NCBI GenBank assembly: GCA_019245755.1
Contig: JAFARC010000036.1
Span: forward strand, 62,001-126,000
Length of the DNA stretch: 64,000 nucleotides
Source: Mycobacteriaceae bacterium
GTDB lineage: Bacteria > Actinomycetota > Actinomycetes > Mycobacteriales > Mycobacteriaceae
Reading direction: 5' to 3'
The notes under the pieces are model-generated. The model made no database searches. It saw nothing but the letters and a program-made list of their open reading frames with translations, and was not told the origin of the DNA. A program made the position numbers and the translations under genes. Below, piece by piece: positions 23,796 to 34,500 of this stretch; the first letter of the stretch is position 1; each line of letters opens with the position of its first letter.

Positions 23796-25196
23796 GTGCG
23801 AATCCCGCTGTTGTCGACGCTGTCGTCGGCGATCGCCGCGATCGGCCTGCTCGCTGCCACCCAGGCCGGTTGCGCCGCGCCCCGTCACCCTGCCTCGTCG
23901 CTGCCGCCCACCCCGCCGATGGGATGGAACTCGTGGAACTCCGGCATCGACCTGACCGAGCAGAACGTCAGGGCCACGATCGATGCGATGGTGTCCTCGG
24001 GCATGCGAGACGCCGGCTACCGGTATGTCAATCTCGACGCCGGCTGGGCCGCTCCGCGGCGCGGATCGCGTGGGGAGCTGCGGGCCGATCCCGCCCGATT
24101 CCCCGGCGGAGTGGCCGCGCTGGCCCGCTACGCTCACGACCGCGGTATGTTGCTCGGACTGTATGCCAGCCCCTACGACGAGGGCTGCAGCGCGCAGCCC
24201 GCCCTTGCCAGCGTCGGCCATGAAACCGTCGACGCACAGATGTTCGCCGCCTGGGGCGTGGACTACCTCAAGTACGACTGGTGCCGGGCCGAGGCCGGCC
24301 ACGACGATCAGGTCCAGGTCTTTTCCCGGATGCGCGACGCCTTGCGGGCCACCGGCCGGCCGATCGTGTACAGCATCAACCCCAACAGCTCCGGTGACTA
24401 CACCGCCGGGTCGCGGTACGACTGGTCGGGCATCGCCGACATGGCTCGCGCCACCACAGATCTGGTTCCGGTGTGGCGCGACACATTGCCCCCGCTCGGC
24501 CCGCTCGACCCTTTCCCGCTGGGCGGGTACCGCGGCGTGCCCGACGAATTCGCCGCCGCCCAGGCGGCGGTCACCCCGAGCCGGCCCGGCTACTGGACCG
24601 ACGCCGACATGATGGTCGTCGGTGTCGGGTGGGACGAGTTCGTCACCCGCCATTTCCAGGGCATCCGCAACGGCCTGACCGTCGGCGAGGTCCCGCCCGG
24701 CCAACAGGACCAGCTCCGCGCCATGGCGGCCATGACCGACGATCAACTGGCCCATCTCCTGCTGCGGCAGCCCAACCTGACCGCCACCGAACAGCGCGCC
24801 CACTTTTCGTTGTGGGCGATGCTGTCGGCGCCGCTGATTGCGGGCAATGACGTGCGGTTCATGAACCCGCAGACCCGTGACATCCTGACCAACCGCGAGG
24901 TCATCGCGATCGATCAGGATCCGCGGGTCGCGACGGCGCGGCCGCTGGCCGCCGATGGGCGGGTGCTGACGAAGCCGCTGTCGGACGGCGGGGTCGCTGT
25001 CGCGTTCTTCAACGCGGCCGACAACCCGGTGACCATCGACACCAGCGCCGCCGGGACCGGGCTTTCTTCCGCGCCCTGTTACGCCGTCCGGGATGTGTGG
25101 AGGCACACCGACACCAAAACGACAGCCGCGATCACCAGCGGAATCGTGCCACCGCACGCGGTCACACTGCTGCGGATATCGCCGGTGTGCAGCTAG
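23796..25196 (+). CDS. GH27 alpha-galactosidase, exported
   Basis: A 466-residue secreted glycoside hydrolase. The N-terminal signal (residues 2-25) ends in T-Q-A-G-C with Cys26 as a possible lipidation site, although glutamine at -3 is unusual. The GH27 barrel starts at P-P-M-G-W-N-S-W-N-S. The nucleophile is in Y-L-K-Y-D-W-C (Asp161) and the acid/base in G-Y-W-T-D-A-D-M-M (Asp269), with conserved H-F-S-L-W-A-M-L-S-A-P-L-I-A-G-N-D later. It should release galactose from alpha-galactosides outside the membrane. The GTG at 23796 has a GGAAGGA site. Its stop overlaps tail-to-tail with the small membrane gene. Transport and GalT/GalK genes follow nearby. Confidence 0.9.
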   Translation: MRIPLLSTLSSAIAAIGLLAATQAGCAAPRHPASSLPPTPPMGWNSWNSGIDLTEQNVRATIDAMVSSGMRDAGYRYVNLDAGWAAPRRGSRGELRADPARFPGGVAALARYAHDRGMLLGLYASPYDEGCSAQPALASVGHETVDAQMFAAWGVDYLKYDWCRAEAGHDDQVQVFSRMRDALRATGRPIVYSINPNSSGDYTAGSRYDWSGIADMARATTDLVPVWRDTLPPLGPLDPFPLGGYRGVPDEFAAAQAAVTPSRPGYWTDADMMVVGVGWDEFVTRHFQGIRNGLTVGEVPPGQQDQLRAMAAMTDDQLAHLLLRQPNLTATEQRAHFSLWAMLSAPLIAGNDVRFMNPQTRDILTNREVIAIDQDPRVATARPLAADGRVLTKPLSDGGVAVAFFNAADNPVTIDTSAAGTGLSSAPCYAVRDVWRHTDTKTTAAITSGIVPPHAVTLLRISPVCS

Positions 25197-25495
25197 GCCT
25201 GCGGCTCAAGGTCCTTACCCTCGTCGTCGACCCGCTGCGGACGCAGCACCGCCCAACCGAAGAACACGATCGAGATGCCGATCAAGGCCAGCCCGACCCA
25301 CCAGTTCGCGTCGGTGCCGACGTACAGGTTGACACGGTCGCTGGTCACCGCCCTGCTGTTGCCGTGGTTTCCCAGCACGCCCGGGAAGAATCCGGCGATG
25401 GTCAGCAGCATGCCGTAGATGCCGAGCAGTGCGCCAACGATGTTTCGGATGTCGAACAATTGGGTGAGCACCTTGCGGGCCCGCATAGCGATCAT
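25193..25495 (-). CDS. small two-helix membrane protein beside the sugar symporter
   Basis: A 100-residue protein with hydrophobic segments at residues 18-38 (I-V-G-A-L-L-G-I-Y-G-M-L-L-T-I-A-G-F-F) and 66-86 (W-W-V-G-L-A-L-I-G-I-S-I-V-F-F-G-W). It has an extracellular-type loop between them and a charged tail, D-D-E-G-K-D-L-E-P. It starts at 25495, 17 bp downstream of the symporter stop on the same strand, so it is co-transcribed and may be an accessory subunit. The stop codon overlaps that of the alpha-galactosidase on the other strand. I know no function for it. Confidence 0.7.
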   Translation of the reverse strand: MIAMRARKVLTQLFDIRNIVGALLGIYGMLLTIAGFFPGVLGNHGNSRAVTSDRVNLYVGTDANWWVGLALIGISIVFFGWAVLRPQRVDDEGKDLEPQA

Positions 25496-25512
25496 GACTA
25501 CACCTCGGCAAC

Positions 25513-27159
25513 TCAGTGGAAAACGACGTTGAGGATGACGACGAGCACCAGCATGACTCCGGCCAGCGGAACGGGCTTGAGATACCACGGTTTCCCGGCA
25601 TCCGACGGATCGGTGAAGATCGAGACGTCGGTTTCCGAATACACCAACCCGGCCAGTTCCTCCCGTGTTTTGGGCGCGGTCACCAGGCTGATGGCCACGC
25701 TGACGATGACGTCGACGATGAAGGCGGCGGCCGCGGCGAGGAACGGCATACCCTGCCCGGGCAGGTTTATCACGCCGATCTTGGAAAGAAGGAAAACCAC
25801 CATGGCGGAAAGTGTTCCGGCGACCAGGCCGACCCAGCCGGCGGTCGAGGTCATGCGTTTCCAGAACATCCCCAGGATGAAAGTCGCGAACAGCGGCGCA
25901 TTGAAGAAGCCGAACAGCGTCTGCAGGTAGTCCATGAGGTTGGAATATCCCGACGCGATCAGCGCTGTGAAGATTGCCAGCACCGTGGCAGCGACCGTCG
26001 CATACCGGCCCACCTGAATGTAGTAGTGGTCGCTGCGATCCTTGACCACGTACTGCTGCCAGATGTCGTAACTGAACACGGTGTTGAACGCGGAGACGTT
26101 GGCGGCCATGCCGGCCATGAACGAGGCGATCAGGCCGGCCACGGCGACGCCGAGCAGCCCGTTGGGAAGCATGTCGCGGATCATCAACAACATCGCGTCG
26201 TTGTAGGTGACCGTGCCCTGACCCGTGGACTTGAGATGGATCATGTCGCCGATCACCGCCGCGGCGATCATCCCGGGCACCACCACGACGAACGGGATCA
26301 GCATCTTCGGGAAGGCCCCGATGATCGGCGCGCGACGCGCCGCCGACATCGAGTTCGACGCCATCGCGCGCTGCACCTCGACGAAATTCGTCGTCCAATA
26401 GCCGAAGGAGAGCACGAATCCGAGCCCGAACACGATTCCGATCACCGACCAGACCGGACTGGCGAAACCGCTGAGCGCCTGACCGGGCCATGTCGTCAGC
26501 TGCTCGTGCATCGTCGCGGTCACCGAGCCGTCGGCCTTGCGGGTGTCGGTCACCTTGTCCCGCAGCCCGCTCCACCCACCGACGTTGATCAGCCCGAAGA
26601 TTGCCAGTGGCACCAGCGCCGCCAGGATCACGAAGAACTGCAGCACTTCGTTGTAGATTGCCGCCGAAAGTCCGCCCAGTGCGGTGTAGGTGAGCACGAT
26701 CGCCGCCGCCACGATCAGCGACACCCATTTCGTCCAACCGAGCAGCGCGTTGATGACCGTCGCGAGCAGGAACAGGTTAACGCCCGCGATCAGCACCTGC
26801 GCGGCGGCAAAGCTGATGGCGTTGACCAGATGTGCGCCTGTGCCGAACCGCCTGCGCATGAACTCGGGCACGCTGCGCACCTTCGAGCCGTAGTAGAACG
26901 GCATCATCACCACGCCGAGGAAAAGCATCGCCGGGACGGCGCCGATCCAGTAGTAATGCATTGTGGAAAGGCCGATTTGGGCGCCGTTCGCCGACATGCC
27001 CATGATCTCGACGGCGCCGAGATTAGCCGAGACGAACGCGATACCGGTGACCCACGCGGGAAGCCGACGACCCGAGAGAAAGAAGTCGAGGCTCGATGCG
27101 ATCTGGCTGCGGGCCAGGTAACCGATTCCCAGCACGAAAAGGAAGTAGACCGCGATCAA
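25513..27159 (-). CDS. sodium:solute symporter (SSS family), probable galactose/glucose importer
   Basis: A 548-residue SSS transporter with about thirteen to fourteen membrane helices. Motifs include D-F-F-L-S-G-R-R-L-P-A-W (SSS signature near residue 25), G-L-S-T-M-H-Y-Y-W-I-G-A-V-P-A-M, V-L-T-Y-T-A-L-G-G-L-S-A-A-I-Y-N-E-V-L-Q-F and the G-Y-W-T-T-N segment. It resembles SglT-type sodium/sugar symporters. The only standard start in frame is the TTG at 27159, which lacks a ribosome-binding site and trims the first helix. The frame is open to an ACG at 27222 that sits 10 bases after a GAGGAG, where relatives would have ATG. The true start may be that ACG. The gene is divergent from galT. Confidence 0.85.
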   Translation of the reverse strand: MIAVYFLFVLGIGYLARSQIASSLDFFLSGRRLPAWVTGIAFVSANLGAVEIMGMSANGAQIGLSTMHYYWIGAVPAMLFLGVVMMPFYYGSKVRSVPEFMRRRFGTGAHLVNAISFAAAQVLIAGVNLFLLATVINALLGWTKWVSLIVAAAIVLTYTALGGLSAAIYNEVLQFFVILAALVPLAIFGLINVGGWSGLRDKVTDTRKADGSVTATMHEQLTTWPGQALSGFASPVWSVIGIVFGLGFVLSFGYWTTNFVEVQRAMASNSMSAARRAPIIGAFPKMLIPFVVVVPGMIAAAVIGDMIHLKSTGQGTVTYNDAMLLMIRDMLPNGLLGVAVAGLIASFMAGMAANVSAFNTVFSYDIWQQYVVKDRSDHYYIQVGRYATVAATVLAIFTALIASGYSNLMDYLQTLFGFFNAPLFATFILGMFWKRMTSTAGWVGLVAGTLSAMVVFLLSKIGVINLPGQGMPFLAAAAAFIVDVIVSVAISLVTAPKTREELAGLVYSETDVSIFTDPSDAGKPWYLKPVPLAGVMLVLVVILNVVFH

Positions 27160-27269
27160 TACGTAGTCGAGTACGCCGACGGACAGGGCCAGCGGGTTGT
27201 CGGCAAGCAGGGTGGTGGTCGTGGCCGATCAACTCCTCACTGCGGCGCGTGCGCGCGTTGCCACCGCAG

Positions 27270-27282
27270 AACCTAACAGGTT
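27270..27282. promoter_or_regulatory. short palindrome between symporter and galT
   Basis: AACCT-AAC-AGGTT is a perfect 5-bp inverted repeat with a 3-bp spacer in the divergent spacer between the symporter and galT. It could be an operator for a galactose-responsive repressor controlling both directions. It is short, and no regulator gene is adjacent, so support is weak. Confidence 0.3.
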
Positions 27283-27358
27283 GCCGCACTTGCAGCCGAT
27301 GGATGTTTACTTGTGTTCGGGCCGAGGGGAGACGACCGGGAGACACCGGGAGACGAGG

Positions 27359-28462
27359 ATGACAGGGATCGTGGCAGCGCCGACGCGGTGGCCCCTCGCA
27401 GACGGCCGCCACCTGCTGTTCTTTGCGCTGCCCGGCCACACCCCGACACCGGTCGCGGACAGGCGGCCGCTGCCGCCTCGCGAAACCCGCCAGTCGCAGT
27501 TGCGCTTCGACCGTCAGACCGGCCAATGGGTGACCATCGCCGCGTTGCGTTCCGACCGCACCTACAAGCCCGCCCCCGACCAGTGCCCGCTGTGTCCAGG
27601 CCCGTCCGGGCTGACCAGTGAGGTGCCGGCGCCCGACTACGACGTCGTGGTGTTCGAGAACCGCTTCCCGAGTTTGTCGGGCGCGGCAATGTCACCGTTC
27701 CATCTGCCGGGTCCGGTCGGCACCGACTTCGTTGCCGCACCGGGTCACGGCCGCTGCGAAGTCATCTGCTTTTCCAGCGACCACACCGCATCGTTCGCCG
27801 GGTTGGGAGTTCGCCACGCCCGCCTCGTCGTCGACGCGTGGCGCCACCGTACCGCGGACCTGATGGGCCGGTCCGGAATCGAGCAGGTGTTCTGTTTCGA
27901 GAACCGCGGCGAGGAGATCGGCGTGACGCTCACCCACCCGCACGGCCAGATCTATGGGTACCCGTTCCTGGCGCCGCGTGCCCAGGAGATGTTGCGCCGG
28001 GCGCGGGGCCATGCGATGAGCAACCGCAGCAACCTCTTTGCGGACCTGCTCGCCCACGAGGTGGCCGACGGCAGCCGCGTCATCGCGCGCACCGAGCTGT
28101 TCACCGCGTTCGTGCCGTTCGCCGCCCGGTGGCCCGTGGAGGTGCACATCTACCCGAACAGGTTCGTCCGCAGCCTAGTTGAGCTCGAGGACACCGAGCT
28201 GGACGGTTTCGTGCAAGTCTATCTCGACGTGCTCGCCCGTTTCGACCGCATGTACAACGCACCCCTGCCGTACATGTCGGCGCTGCATCAGTACGCCGAC
28301 AACGACCAGCAGCGGGAGGGGTACTTCCACGTCGAGCTGATGTCGATACGCCGCAGCGAGACCAAACTGAAGTACCTGGCGGCGTCCGAGTCGGCGATGG
28401 ACGCGTTCATCAGCGACGTGACCCCGGAGGGCGTCGCGCAACGCCTTCGGGAGCTTGGGTGA
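27359..28462 (+). CDS. galT: galactose-1-phosphate uridylyltransferase
   Basis: A 367-residue GalT. The active-site segment [13 protein letters not shown] carries the His-Pro-His with the nucleophilic histidine. Zinc-site cysteines appear in C-P-L-C-P-G near residue 80, and the C-terminal H-V-E-L-M-S-I-R-R contributes binding histidines. It exchanges galactose-1-phosphate with UDP-glucose in the Leloir pathway in the cytoplasm. The ATG at 27359 has a GGGAGACGAGG site; the longer open frame from 27197 lacks one. The stop overlaps the galK start by four bases (GTGA). No galE is present in this window. Confidence 0.93.
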   Translation: MTGIVAAPTRWPLADGRHLLFFALPGHTPTPVADRRPLPPRETRQSQLRFDRQTGQWVTIAALRSDRTYKPAPDQCPLCPGPSGLTSEVPAPDYDVVVFENRFPSLSGAAMSPFHLPGPVGTDFVAAPGHGRCEVICFSSDHTASFAGLGVRHARLVVDAWRHRTADLMGRSGIEQVFCFENRGEEIGVTLTHPHGQIYGYPFLAPRAQEMLRRARGHAMSNRSNLFADLLAHEVADGSRVIARTELFTAFVPFAARWPVEVHIYPNRFVRSLVELEDTELDGFVQVYLDVLARFDRMYNAPLPYMSALHQYADNDQQREGYFHVELMSIRRSETKLKYLAASESAMDAFISDVTPEGVAQRLRELG

Positions 28463-29580
28463 CGATCAGATACTCCGCGCCCGGCCGGATCAATCTGATC
28501 GGCGAGCACACCGATTACAACCTTGGTTTCGCGCTGCCGATCGCGCTGCCCCAACGGACCACGGTGTCCTTCGATGCTCATGACGGCCGTCAGATCACGG
28601 TGCGCAGCGACGGCGCCGACGGCGTGGTTGTGATCCCACTGGATACCGCGCCGGGCGAGCTGTCGGGCTGGGCCGCCTACGTGGCGGGCGTGGTCTGGGC
28701 GCTGCGCCGTGCCGGCCACCCGGTTGTGGGCGGTGCGATGTCGGTGGCCAGCGGCGTCGAGATGGGGTCGGGCCTGGCGTCGTCGGCGGCGCTGGAGTGT
28801 GCGGTCCTGGGGGCACTGACCTGTGCTGCCGGTGCGGTTGTCGACCGGGTGGAGCAGGCGCGCATCGCGCAGCAGGCGGAAAACCAGTACGTCGGCGCAC
28901 CAACGGGTTTGCTGGATCAGCTGGCCTCACTGTTCGGTGAGCCGGCCAAGGCGCTGCTGATCGACTTCCGCGAGCTGACGGTCCAGCCGGTGCCTTTCGA
29001 TCCGGACGCATCCGGCGCCGCGTTGCTGCTGATCGACTCTCGAGCCCGCCACCGTCACGTTGGCGGCGAATACTCCGCGCGGCGCGAGTCGTGTGAGCGG
29101 GCGGCCGCCGATTTGGGGGTTTCCTCGCTGCGTGATGTGCAGGAGCGGCCGACGCCCGCGCTGGCGGCGGTGACGGATCCTGTCGCTGCCCGGCGCGCCC
29201 GTCACGTCTTCACCGAGAACCAGCGAGTGCTGGATTTCGTCGCCGCGCTCGGCGATTCCGATCTCGGCGGGGCGGGCCGAATTCTGACTGCATCGCACGC
29301 CTCGATGCGTGACGACTTCGAGATCACCACCGACCACATCGATCTGATCGCCGACGCCGCGGTGCGGGCAGGCGCGTTGGGGGCACGAATGACCGGTGGT
29401 GGGTTCGGCGGCTGTGTGATCGCATTGGTCCCCGCCGACGGCGTCGAGGCTGTCGGTGGCGCGGTGCGGCGCGCGGTGACCGGATCCGGATTTGCCGAGC
29501 CCGGCATCACCCGGACCCATGCCGCGGCCGGCGCTGGACGAGGCCACCCGCTCGCCGGGCGGTCGCCTGACCGACACTAG
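28459..29580 (+). CDS. galK: galactokinase
   Basis: A 373-residue GHMP kinase. The galactokinase signature [13 protein letters not shown] (residues 9-21), the ATP loop [11 protein letters not shown] (about 99-109) and the C-terminal [11 protein letters not shown] motif are all present. The phosphate loop and catalytic residues look intact. It phosphorylates galactose to galactose-1-phosphate for GalT. It begins with GTG overlapping the galT stop. The last 25 residues are Arg/Gly-rich and probably an extension without structure. Together with the symporter and the secreted alpha-galactosidase it completes a route from alpha-galactosides to UDP-galactose. Confidence 0.93.
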   Translation: MTIRYSAPGRINLIGEHTDYNLGFALPIALPQRTTVSFDAHDGRQITVRSDGADGVVVIPLDTAPGELSGWAAYVAGVVWALRRAGHPVVGGAMSVASGVEMGSGLASSAALECAVLGALTCAAGAVVDRVEQARIAQQAENQYVGAPTGLLDQLASLFGEPAKALLIDFRELTVQPVPFDPDASGAALLLIDSRARHRHVGGEYSARRESCERAAADLGVSSLRDVQERPTPALAAVTDPVAARRARHVFTENQRVLDFVAALGDSDLGGAGRILTASHASMRDDFEITTDHIDLIADAAVRAGALGARMTGGGFGGCVIALVPADGVEAVGGAVRRAVTGSGFAEPGITRTHAAAGAGRGHPLAGRSPDRH

Positions 29581-29634
29581 ATACCGCTACCGTGTTGCGC
29601 AGAGACAGCGACAAAGACGAGCGGGGGAATTCAA

Positions 29635-29883
29635 GTGACGTGGGTGGTCCTGCTGGCCGCGCTGAGCGCTGTGTGTCAGTTCCCGGCGGTGTTCAACATG
29701 CTGCGACCGCGCTCGAGAATGCATGGTGGGTACGCCGCTGGGTACGCCGAAGTGATGCCGGAGTCGTTCGGCGACCGTTTCGGGCGGGCCGACGGGTTCA
29801 CGAAGGTCGCGGTCGTGGTTTCGATCGTCGGGGCGCTCAGCGGTGCCGCCGCGGCCATCATGGCCGCTTCGCTGGCCCCGTAG
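29635..29883 (+). CDS. small hypothetical membrane protein (82 aa)
   Basis: Two hydrophobic segments, residues 3-20 (W-V-V-L-L-A-A-L-S-A-V-C-Q-F) and 57-78 (K-V-A-V-V-V-S-I-V-G-A-L-S-G-A-A-A-A), flank a polar middle with G-Y-A-A-G-Y-A-E-V-M-P-E-S-F-G. The GTG at 29635 is preceded by GGGGGAA. It lies between galK and pstS, 54 bp after galK, and could belong to either unit. I recognise no family. Confidence 0.6.
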   Translation: MTWVVLLAALSAVCQFPAVFNMLRPRSRMHGGYAAGYAEVMPESFGDRFGRADGFTKVAVVVSIVGALSGAAAAIMAASLAP

Positions 29884-29906
29884 CCAAGCACGGCGCCTGG
29901 CCTACT

Positions 29907-29945
29907 GTTCACTGGCCTAAAGTTTCCGCGTCATTCACCGTTCAC
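29907..29945. promoter_or_regulatory. repeated TTCAC motifs upstream of pstS, possible RegX3 (Pho) box
   Basis: GTTCAC occurs at 29907-29912, and a tandem ATTCAC-cg-TTCAC at 29933-29945, upstream of the PstS gene. RegX3, the mycobacterial phosphate-starvation response regulator, binds GTTCAC-type repeats. The position in front of a phosphate-binding lipoprotein gene fits. Binding is inferred. Confidence 0.4.
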
Positions 29946-30024
29946 GCGCGTTTGGCTGTCCGGCGATGTTGTTTTCCTAGTAGGACATCGGGCCGCATGT
30001 CCGTCGACTTACCGAAGGAGCGAC

Positions 30025-31119
30025 ATGAACCTGGATCGAAATGGTGCCGCGGTCAGCGTGCTGCTCGCGGGTGCGCTGATGTGTTCGGCATGCAGCGCTA
30101 ACCACAGCTCGGCGCCGCCGTACGCCGGCCCCGCAAAGGTTGATTGCGGCGGCCGGCCGGCACTGTCGGCCAGCGGGTCGACGGCGCAGGCCAACGCGAT
30201 GACCCGGTTCGTCACCGCCTACCAGAAGGCCTGCTCGGGTCAGACGCTGGGCTATACCCCGAACGGATCCGGCGCCGGCATCAGCCAGTTCCTGAGCAAC
30301 CAAACCGATTTCGCCGGCTCCGACACCCCGCTGAGCGCCGACCAGCACGCCGTTGCCAAGCAGCGCTGCGGTTCGGACGCCTGGAACGTGCCGACCGTGT
30401 TCGGGCCGATCGCGATCACCTACAACCTCAACGCCGTTGACAACTTGGTCCTTGATGCACCCACGTTGGCGAAGATCTTCAACGGCACGATCACGCGATG
30501 GGACGACCCGGCGATCGCGGCGCTCAACGGGTCGATGCCCTCGGAGCCCATTCACGTCGTGTACCGCAGCGACCAGTCCGGAACCACTGACAACTTCCAG
30601 CAATACCTGCAGGCCGCGTCCGGCGGCGGATGGACCAAAGGGGCCGGCAAGACGTTCGTTGGCGGCGTTGGCCAGGGAGCCGCCGGCAACGAGGGCACCT
30701 CGTCGGTGGTCAAGAATACCGAGGGCGCGATCACCTACAACGAGTGGTCGTTCGCCCAACAGCAGCGGCTTTTCGCCGCCGAGATCAAGACATCGGCGGG
30801 CCCTGACCCGGTGCGCATCGGCAACGACACGGTGGGGAGAACGATCGGGCAGGCCAAGATCACTGGCCAGGGCAACGACTTGGTCCTTGACATCTCGTCG
30901 TTCTACAAGCCCACCCAGCCCGGTATTTATCCGATCGTGTTGGCGACTTATGAGATCGTCTGTTCGAAGTACCCCGACCCGCAGGTCGGCCGGGCGGTAC
31001 GAGCTTTTTTGCAGTCGACGATTGGTCCGGGTCAGGCCGGCCTTGCCGACAGCGGCTACATCCCGCTGCCGGCCAGTTTCCAGTCCAGAGTGTCCAACGC
31101 CGTCAACGCGATCAGCTGA
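30025..31119 (+). CDS. pstS: phosphate ABC transporter substrate-binding lipoprotein PstS
   Basis: A 364-residue lipoprotein. The signal ends in the lipobox C-S-A-C (Cys23). Phosphate-binding loops are visible: [13 protein letters not shown] (about 48-60), G-S-G-A-G-I-S-Q-F with the later F-A-G-S-D-T-P-L, and [14 protein letters not shown] (about 178-191). These are the hallmark segments of PstS. It binds phosphate outside the membrane and delivers it to PstCAB. No pstC, pstA or pstB follows, so this is a stand-alone copy as seen for extra pstS paralogues in mycobacteria. A strong GAAGGAG site precedes the ATG. TTCAC repeats upstream suggest phosphate-starvation control. Confidence 0.92.
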   Translation: MNLDRNGAAVSVLLAGALMCSACSANHSSAPPYAGPAKVDCGGRPALSASGSTAQANAMTRFVTAYQKACSGQTLGYTPNGSGAGISQFLSNQTDFAGSDTPLSADQHAVAKQRCGSDAWNVPTVFGPIAITYNLNAVDNLVLDAPTLAKIFNGTITRWDDPAIAALNGSMPSEPIHVVYRSDQSGTTDNFQQYLQAASGGGWTKGAGKTFVGGVGQGAAGNEGTSSVVKNTEGAITYNEWSFAQQQRLFAAEIKTSAGPDPVRIGNDTVGRTIGQAKITGQGNDLVLDISSFYKPTQPGIYPIVLATYEIVCSKYPDPQVGRAVRAFLQSTIGPGQAGLADSGYIPLPASFQSRVSNAVNAIS

Positions 31120-31529
31120 TTCCTGGTGGCTGTCGGCGCCGCGAACAGCCTTGTGCGCACTGTCCCCGGCGCAGGGTTCCCGGCAGATTGTTCCGCCACC
31201 CGCCTGGGTGCCCTGTTCGACTTTGCGGGGGTTCTCAGTTAACAGCGAGCGTTTGCAGTGCCGGTTCCCAGCGCGAAGGCTCAGTGGATTCACAGTTGGA
31301 CGCGCCGAAAACGTTACGGTCGGGGTTTAACATTACCGCCCAGAGTGGGGTTGCAACCCAACGATTCCCAACACTGCGGGCCGCTTAAGCGCCGAAGCGC
31401 TCACCCGCCTGCAACCCCGCTCACTTAACTTTTCGCCGCCGAAAATTGGTTGGCGGCAAGCGGATTGGTTTGGCCGCCGAATCGGATTCGTCATGACGTT
31501 CCGCGATCAGTCGTTTCGACGAAGCGTCG
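31120..31529. other. intergenic region between convergent pstS and the TIR-STAND gene
   Basis: About 410 bp without a credible gene. A short hairpin AGCGC-CGAA-GCGCT lies near 31388-31402, and GGCGGC-rich inverted segments near 31430-31460 may help terminate the two converging transcripts. Frames that stay open here show no domain. I see no mobile-element end. Confidence 0.4.
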
Positions 31530-34500
31530 CTATTGATTCCGGTTGTCCGGTGGGATCGGCAGGCCGGGGCATACCTCGATGTAGCCGACGTCCGGTGCCA
31601 CCCAATCGCGCCACTGCTTGTGGCTCATGTTCTGAGACAACTTGGAGCACACCAAGCTAGGCCACATCCACTGGGCCGGCTTGGGCCATAACCGTCGCGT
31701 GGGGTCCGAATCGACAGACGTGATGCTCTGCCCGTCCGGCGCGAACGAGACCGCGATCGGCAGTGTGCCCAGCGCGTGACCGTTCATCGGCCCGCCCAAC
31801 GGCCGCACGCCGGTGGCGTCCCACAGGCGCATCGTGGTGTCAGCGCTCCGCGAGATCACGCGCTGACCGTCCGGGCCGAACTGGACGTTGAGCACCGCGC
31901 CGGTGTGGCCGGTCATCGGACTGCCGATGGGTTGGCCGCTGGCGGCGTCCCACAGTCGCAGCGTGGTATCTGTACTGCCGGAGACGATGCGGTGGCCGTC
32001 GTTGCTGATGTCGACCGCTGACACCGCGCCGGTGTGGCCGGTCATCGGACCGCCGACGGGTTTGCCGCTGTCGGCGTCCCAGATCCGCACCGTGTCGTCG
32101 GCACCGCCGGAGATCATCCGGCGCCCGTCGAGGCTGAACACCGCGCTGGTGGCGGCACCGCGATGACCGGTCATCGGCGGCCCGATCGGCGCCAGCGTGT
32201 CGGTGTTCCACAACTGCAGGGTGCCGTCCGCGCTACCGGAGACAAGTCGATGGTTGTCGGCGCTCAGCGCAACGCTGGTGATCGCGCCGTGGTGTCCGTT
32301 CATCGCCGGTCCGATCGCAGCAAGGGTGTCCGCGTTCCAGAACCGCAGAATGCCATCCTTGTCCCCGGAGGCGATGCGGTGACGGTCCATGCTGACCGTC
32401 GCGCTGGTCACCATGCTCGGCCCCGTGGGCAGGGACGCATCGGTGGGCGAGCCCATGTCCGCGTCCCACAGCCGAAGGGTCGCGTCGTCGCCGCCGGAGA
32501 CGATGCCGTGGCCGTCAGGGGTGAACGCCACACCGTTGACCGCGCCCTGGTGGCCGCTCATCGGCTGCCCGATGGCCTGCCCGGTGGACGCGTCCCACAA
32601 CCGCAGGGTGCCGTCATAGCTCCCAGACAGCACCCGGCCGTCGTCCGGGCTGAAATCCACGCTGGTGACAGTGTTCAGGTGCCCGATCATCGGTCCCGCG
32701 ATCGGCTGGCCGGTGTCGGCGTTCCACATCCGCACCACATGGTCGGCACCACCGGAGGCGGCGCGGTGCCCGTCGCTGTTGAACGTTACGGCGGTGACCG
32801 CGCCGCTGTGCCCGGCGATTTCAGGCGAGATCGGTTGTCCGCTGTCGGCGTCCCATACCCGCACCACACCGGTGGTGCTGCCGGTGACGACGCGCTGGCC
32901 GTCGTTGCTGAAGGCGACGCTGGAGACGTTGTTGGTGTTTCCCGCCATCGGCGCGGAGATCGGTTGCGCGGTGTCGGCGTTCCACACCCGGACGGTGCCA
33001 TCGGAGCCGCCGGAGACCACCCGGTGGCCGTCGTCGCTCAAGTCCATGACATCGCTGACGCCCGGCATCGGTGGACCGACGGGTTTGCCGGTGTCGGCGT
33101 CCCACACCCGCAGCGTGTTGTCGGCGCCGCCGAACAACACGTGGCGGCCGTCGTCACTCAACGCCACATTGTTCACCCTGCCGGCCTGCCCGGTCATCGG
33201 CGGCCCGACGGGTTCGCCCGTGTTGATGTCCCAGACCCGCACGGTGTCGTCGGCACCGCCGGAGATGATGTGGTGACCGTCCGGACTGACCGAAACGTCC
33301 ATGATGGGTCCACCGGCCTCGATGACCCTTGTGGTATCCACGCGGGTCACCACCGCGGTGAGTAGCGAACTGAGGTGTATCGGATCGATCCGGTGCGCGG
33401 CGAGGATCTCCTGGAACGCCCGCACGTCGCCGCCACCCTCGACCCCGGCGAGCATCGCTTGCCCCTGCGACGTCAACCTCAACCGGAGAGCGTCGAGCGT
33501 GCGCTGGTCCGCCCGATCGGTGGCCTTGGTCGCCATCACGAAACCGGCGACGGCCGCGGTGGCGATCACCAGCGTCACGGCGAGAACAGCGCGCAGGACG
33601 TGCGACCGGCGCCGCAGCACGGCAGCATGCGCCTGGGCTTTCTCCCTCGCTTCGGCTTCCGCGGCGGCGAGGGCTTCGGCGGCCTGCTGACGGTCTTTGG
33701 CCGCCTGCAACTCGGCGGCCTGATGCCGCGCTTCGGCCTCGACGCGTTCCTGTTCGCGCCGGCGCGAGGCGTTCAGGAATTCGCGCGCGGGTTGCAGACG
33801 GTCGCGAAATCCCGGCTTGGCGGCAAGTGTTTCGGCGTCGGTGAGTCGTGTTCCCTCCAGCAGCCAGGCGTCGTTTTGTTGGCTCTGCTGCCACGCGCGG
33901 GCGGCGCGCTCGACGTTGTCGGCGTCCTTGAGGTCTTCCCGTTCGTCGGCCAACCAGCGCGCCAGGTCGTCCCATTGACGCAGCAGGCTCTCCAATGCCA
34001 CCTCGACAACGACGTACCCATCGCGAGTGTCTTTCATCAATAGCCGCTTGGTGACAAATTTCTCGAGCAGCGGCCAACTTTCGGCAGGCAGGTCATTCCA
34101 GCGCGCGACCCGGCGCATCGGCTGGTCGTTGTCCGGGTTGACCGTGGCGAGCCACGGAATGAACGCGGTGCGCAGCAGTTTCAGCTGCGCGGCGCGTTGC
34201 TCGGCGTTGGCCGCCAGCAGCCCGTCGATCTCGGTTCGCACGACGCTGCGCATGCCGCCCATCGACTGGTAGTCGCTGAGATCCAGCCCACCGTCACTCG
34301 CGTAGTCCTCGTAGAGCCGGGCCAGCGTCAGCGCCAGCAGCGGAAGAGTGTCGCCGCCCTCGGTGCAGTCGTCGAGCAGCGTGTTGACAAGTGTGGGTTC
34401 GATCTCGAGGGCGTGGCCACCCTCGGTGGCCCTGGCCGCCGGACCGGTGATCACCTCCTTGAACTGCGTGCGCGGCATCGGCTTGAGCTCGTCGAACAAC

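Noticed and set aside
32034..33365. Long plus-strand frame opposite the WD40 repeats
   Set aside because: Its repetitive G-H-R-R text is the mirror image of the WD40 codons; it is a repeat-driven shadow frame.
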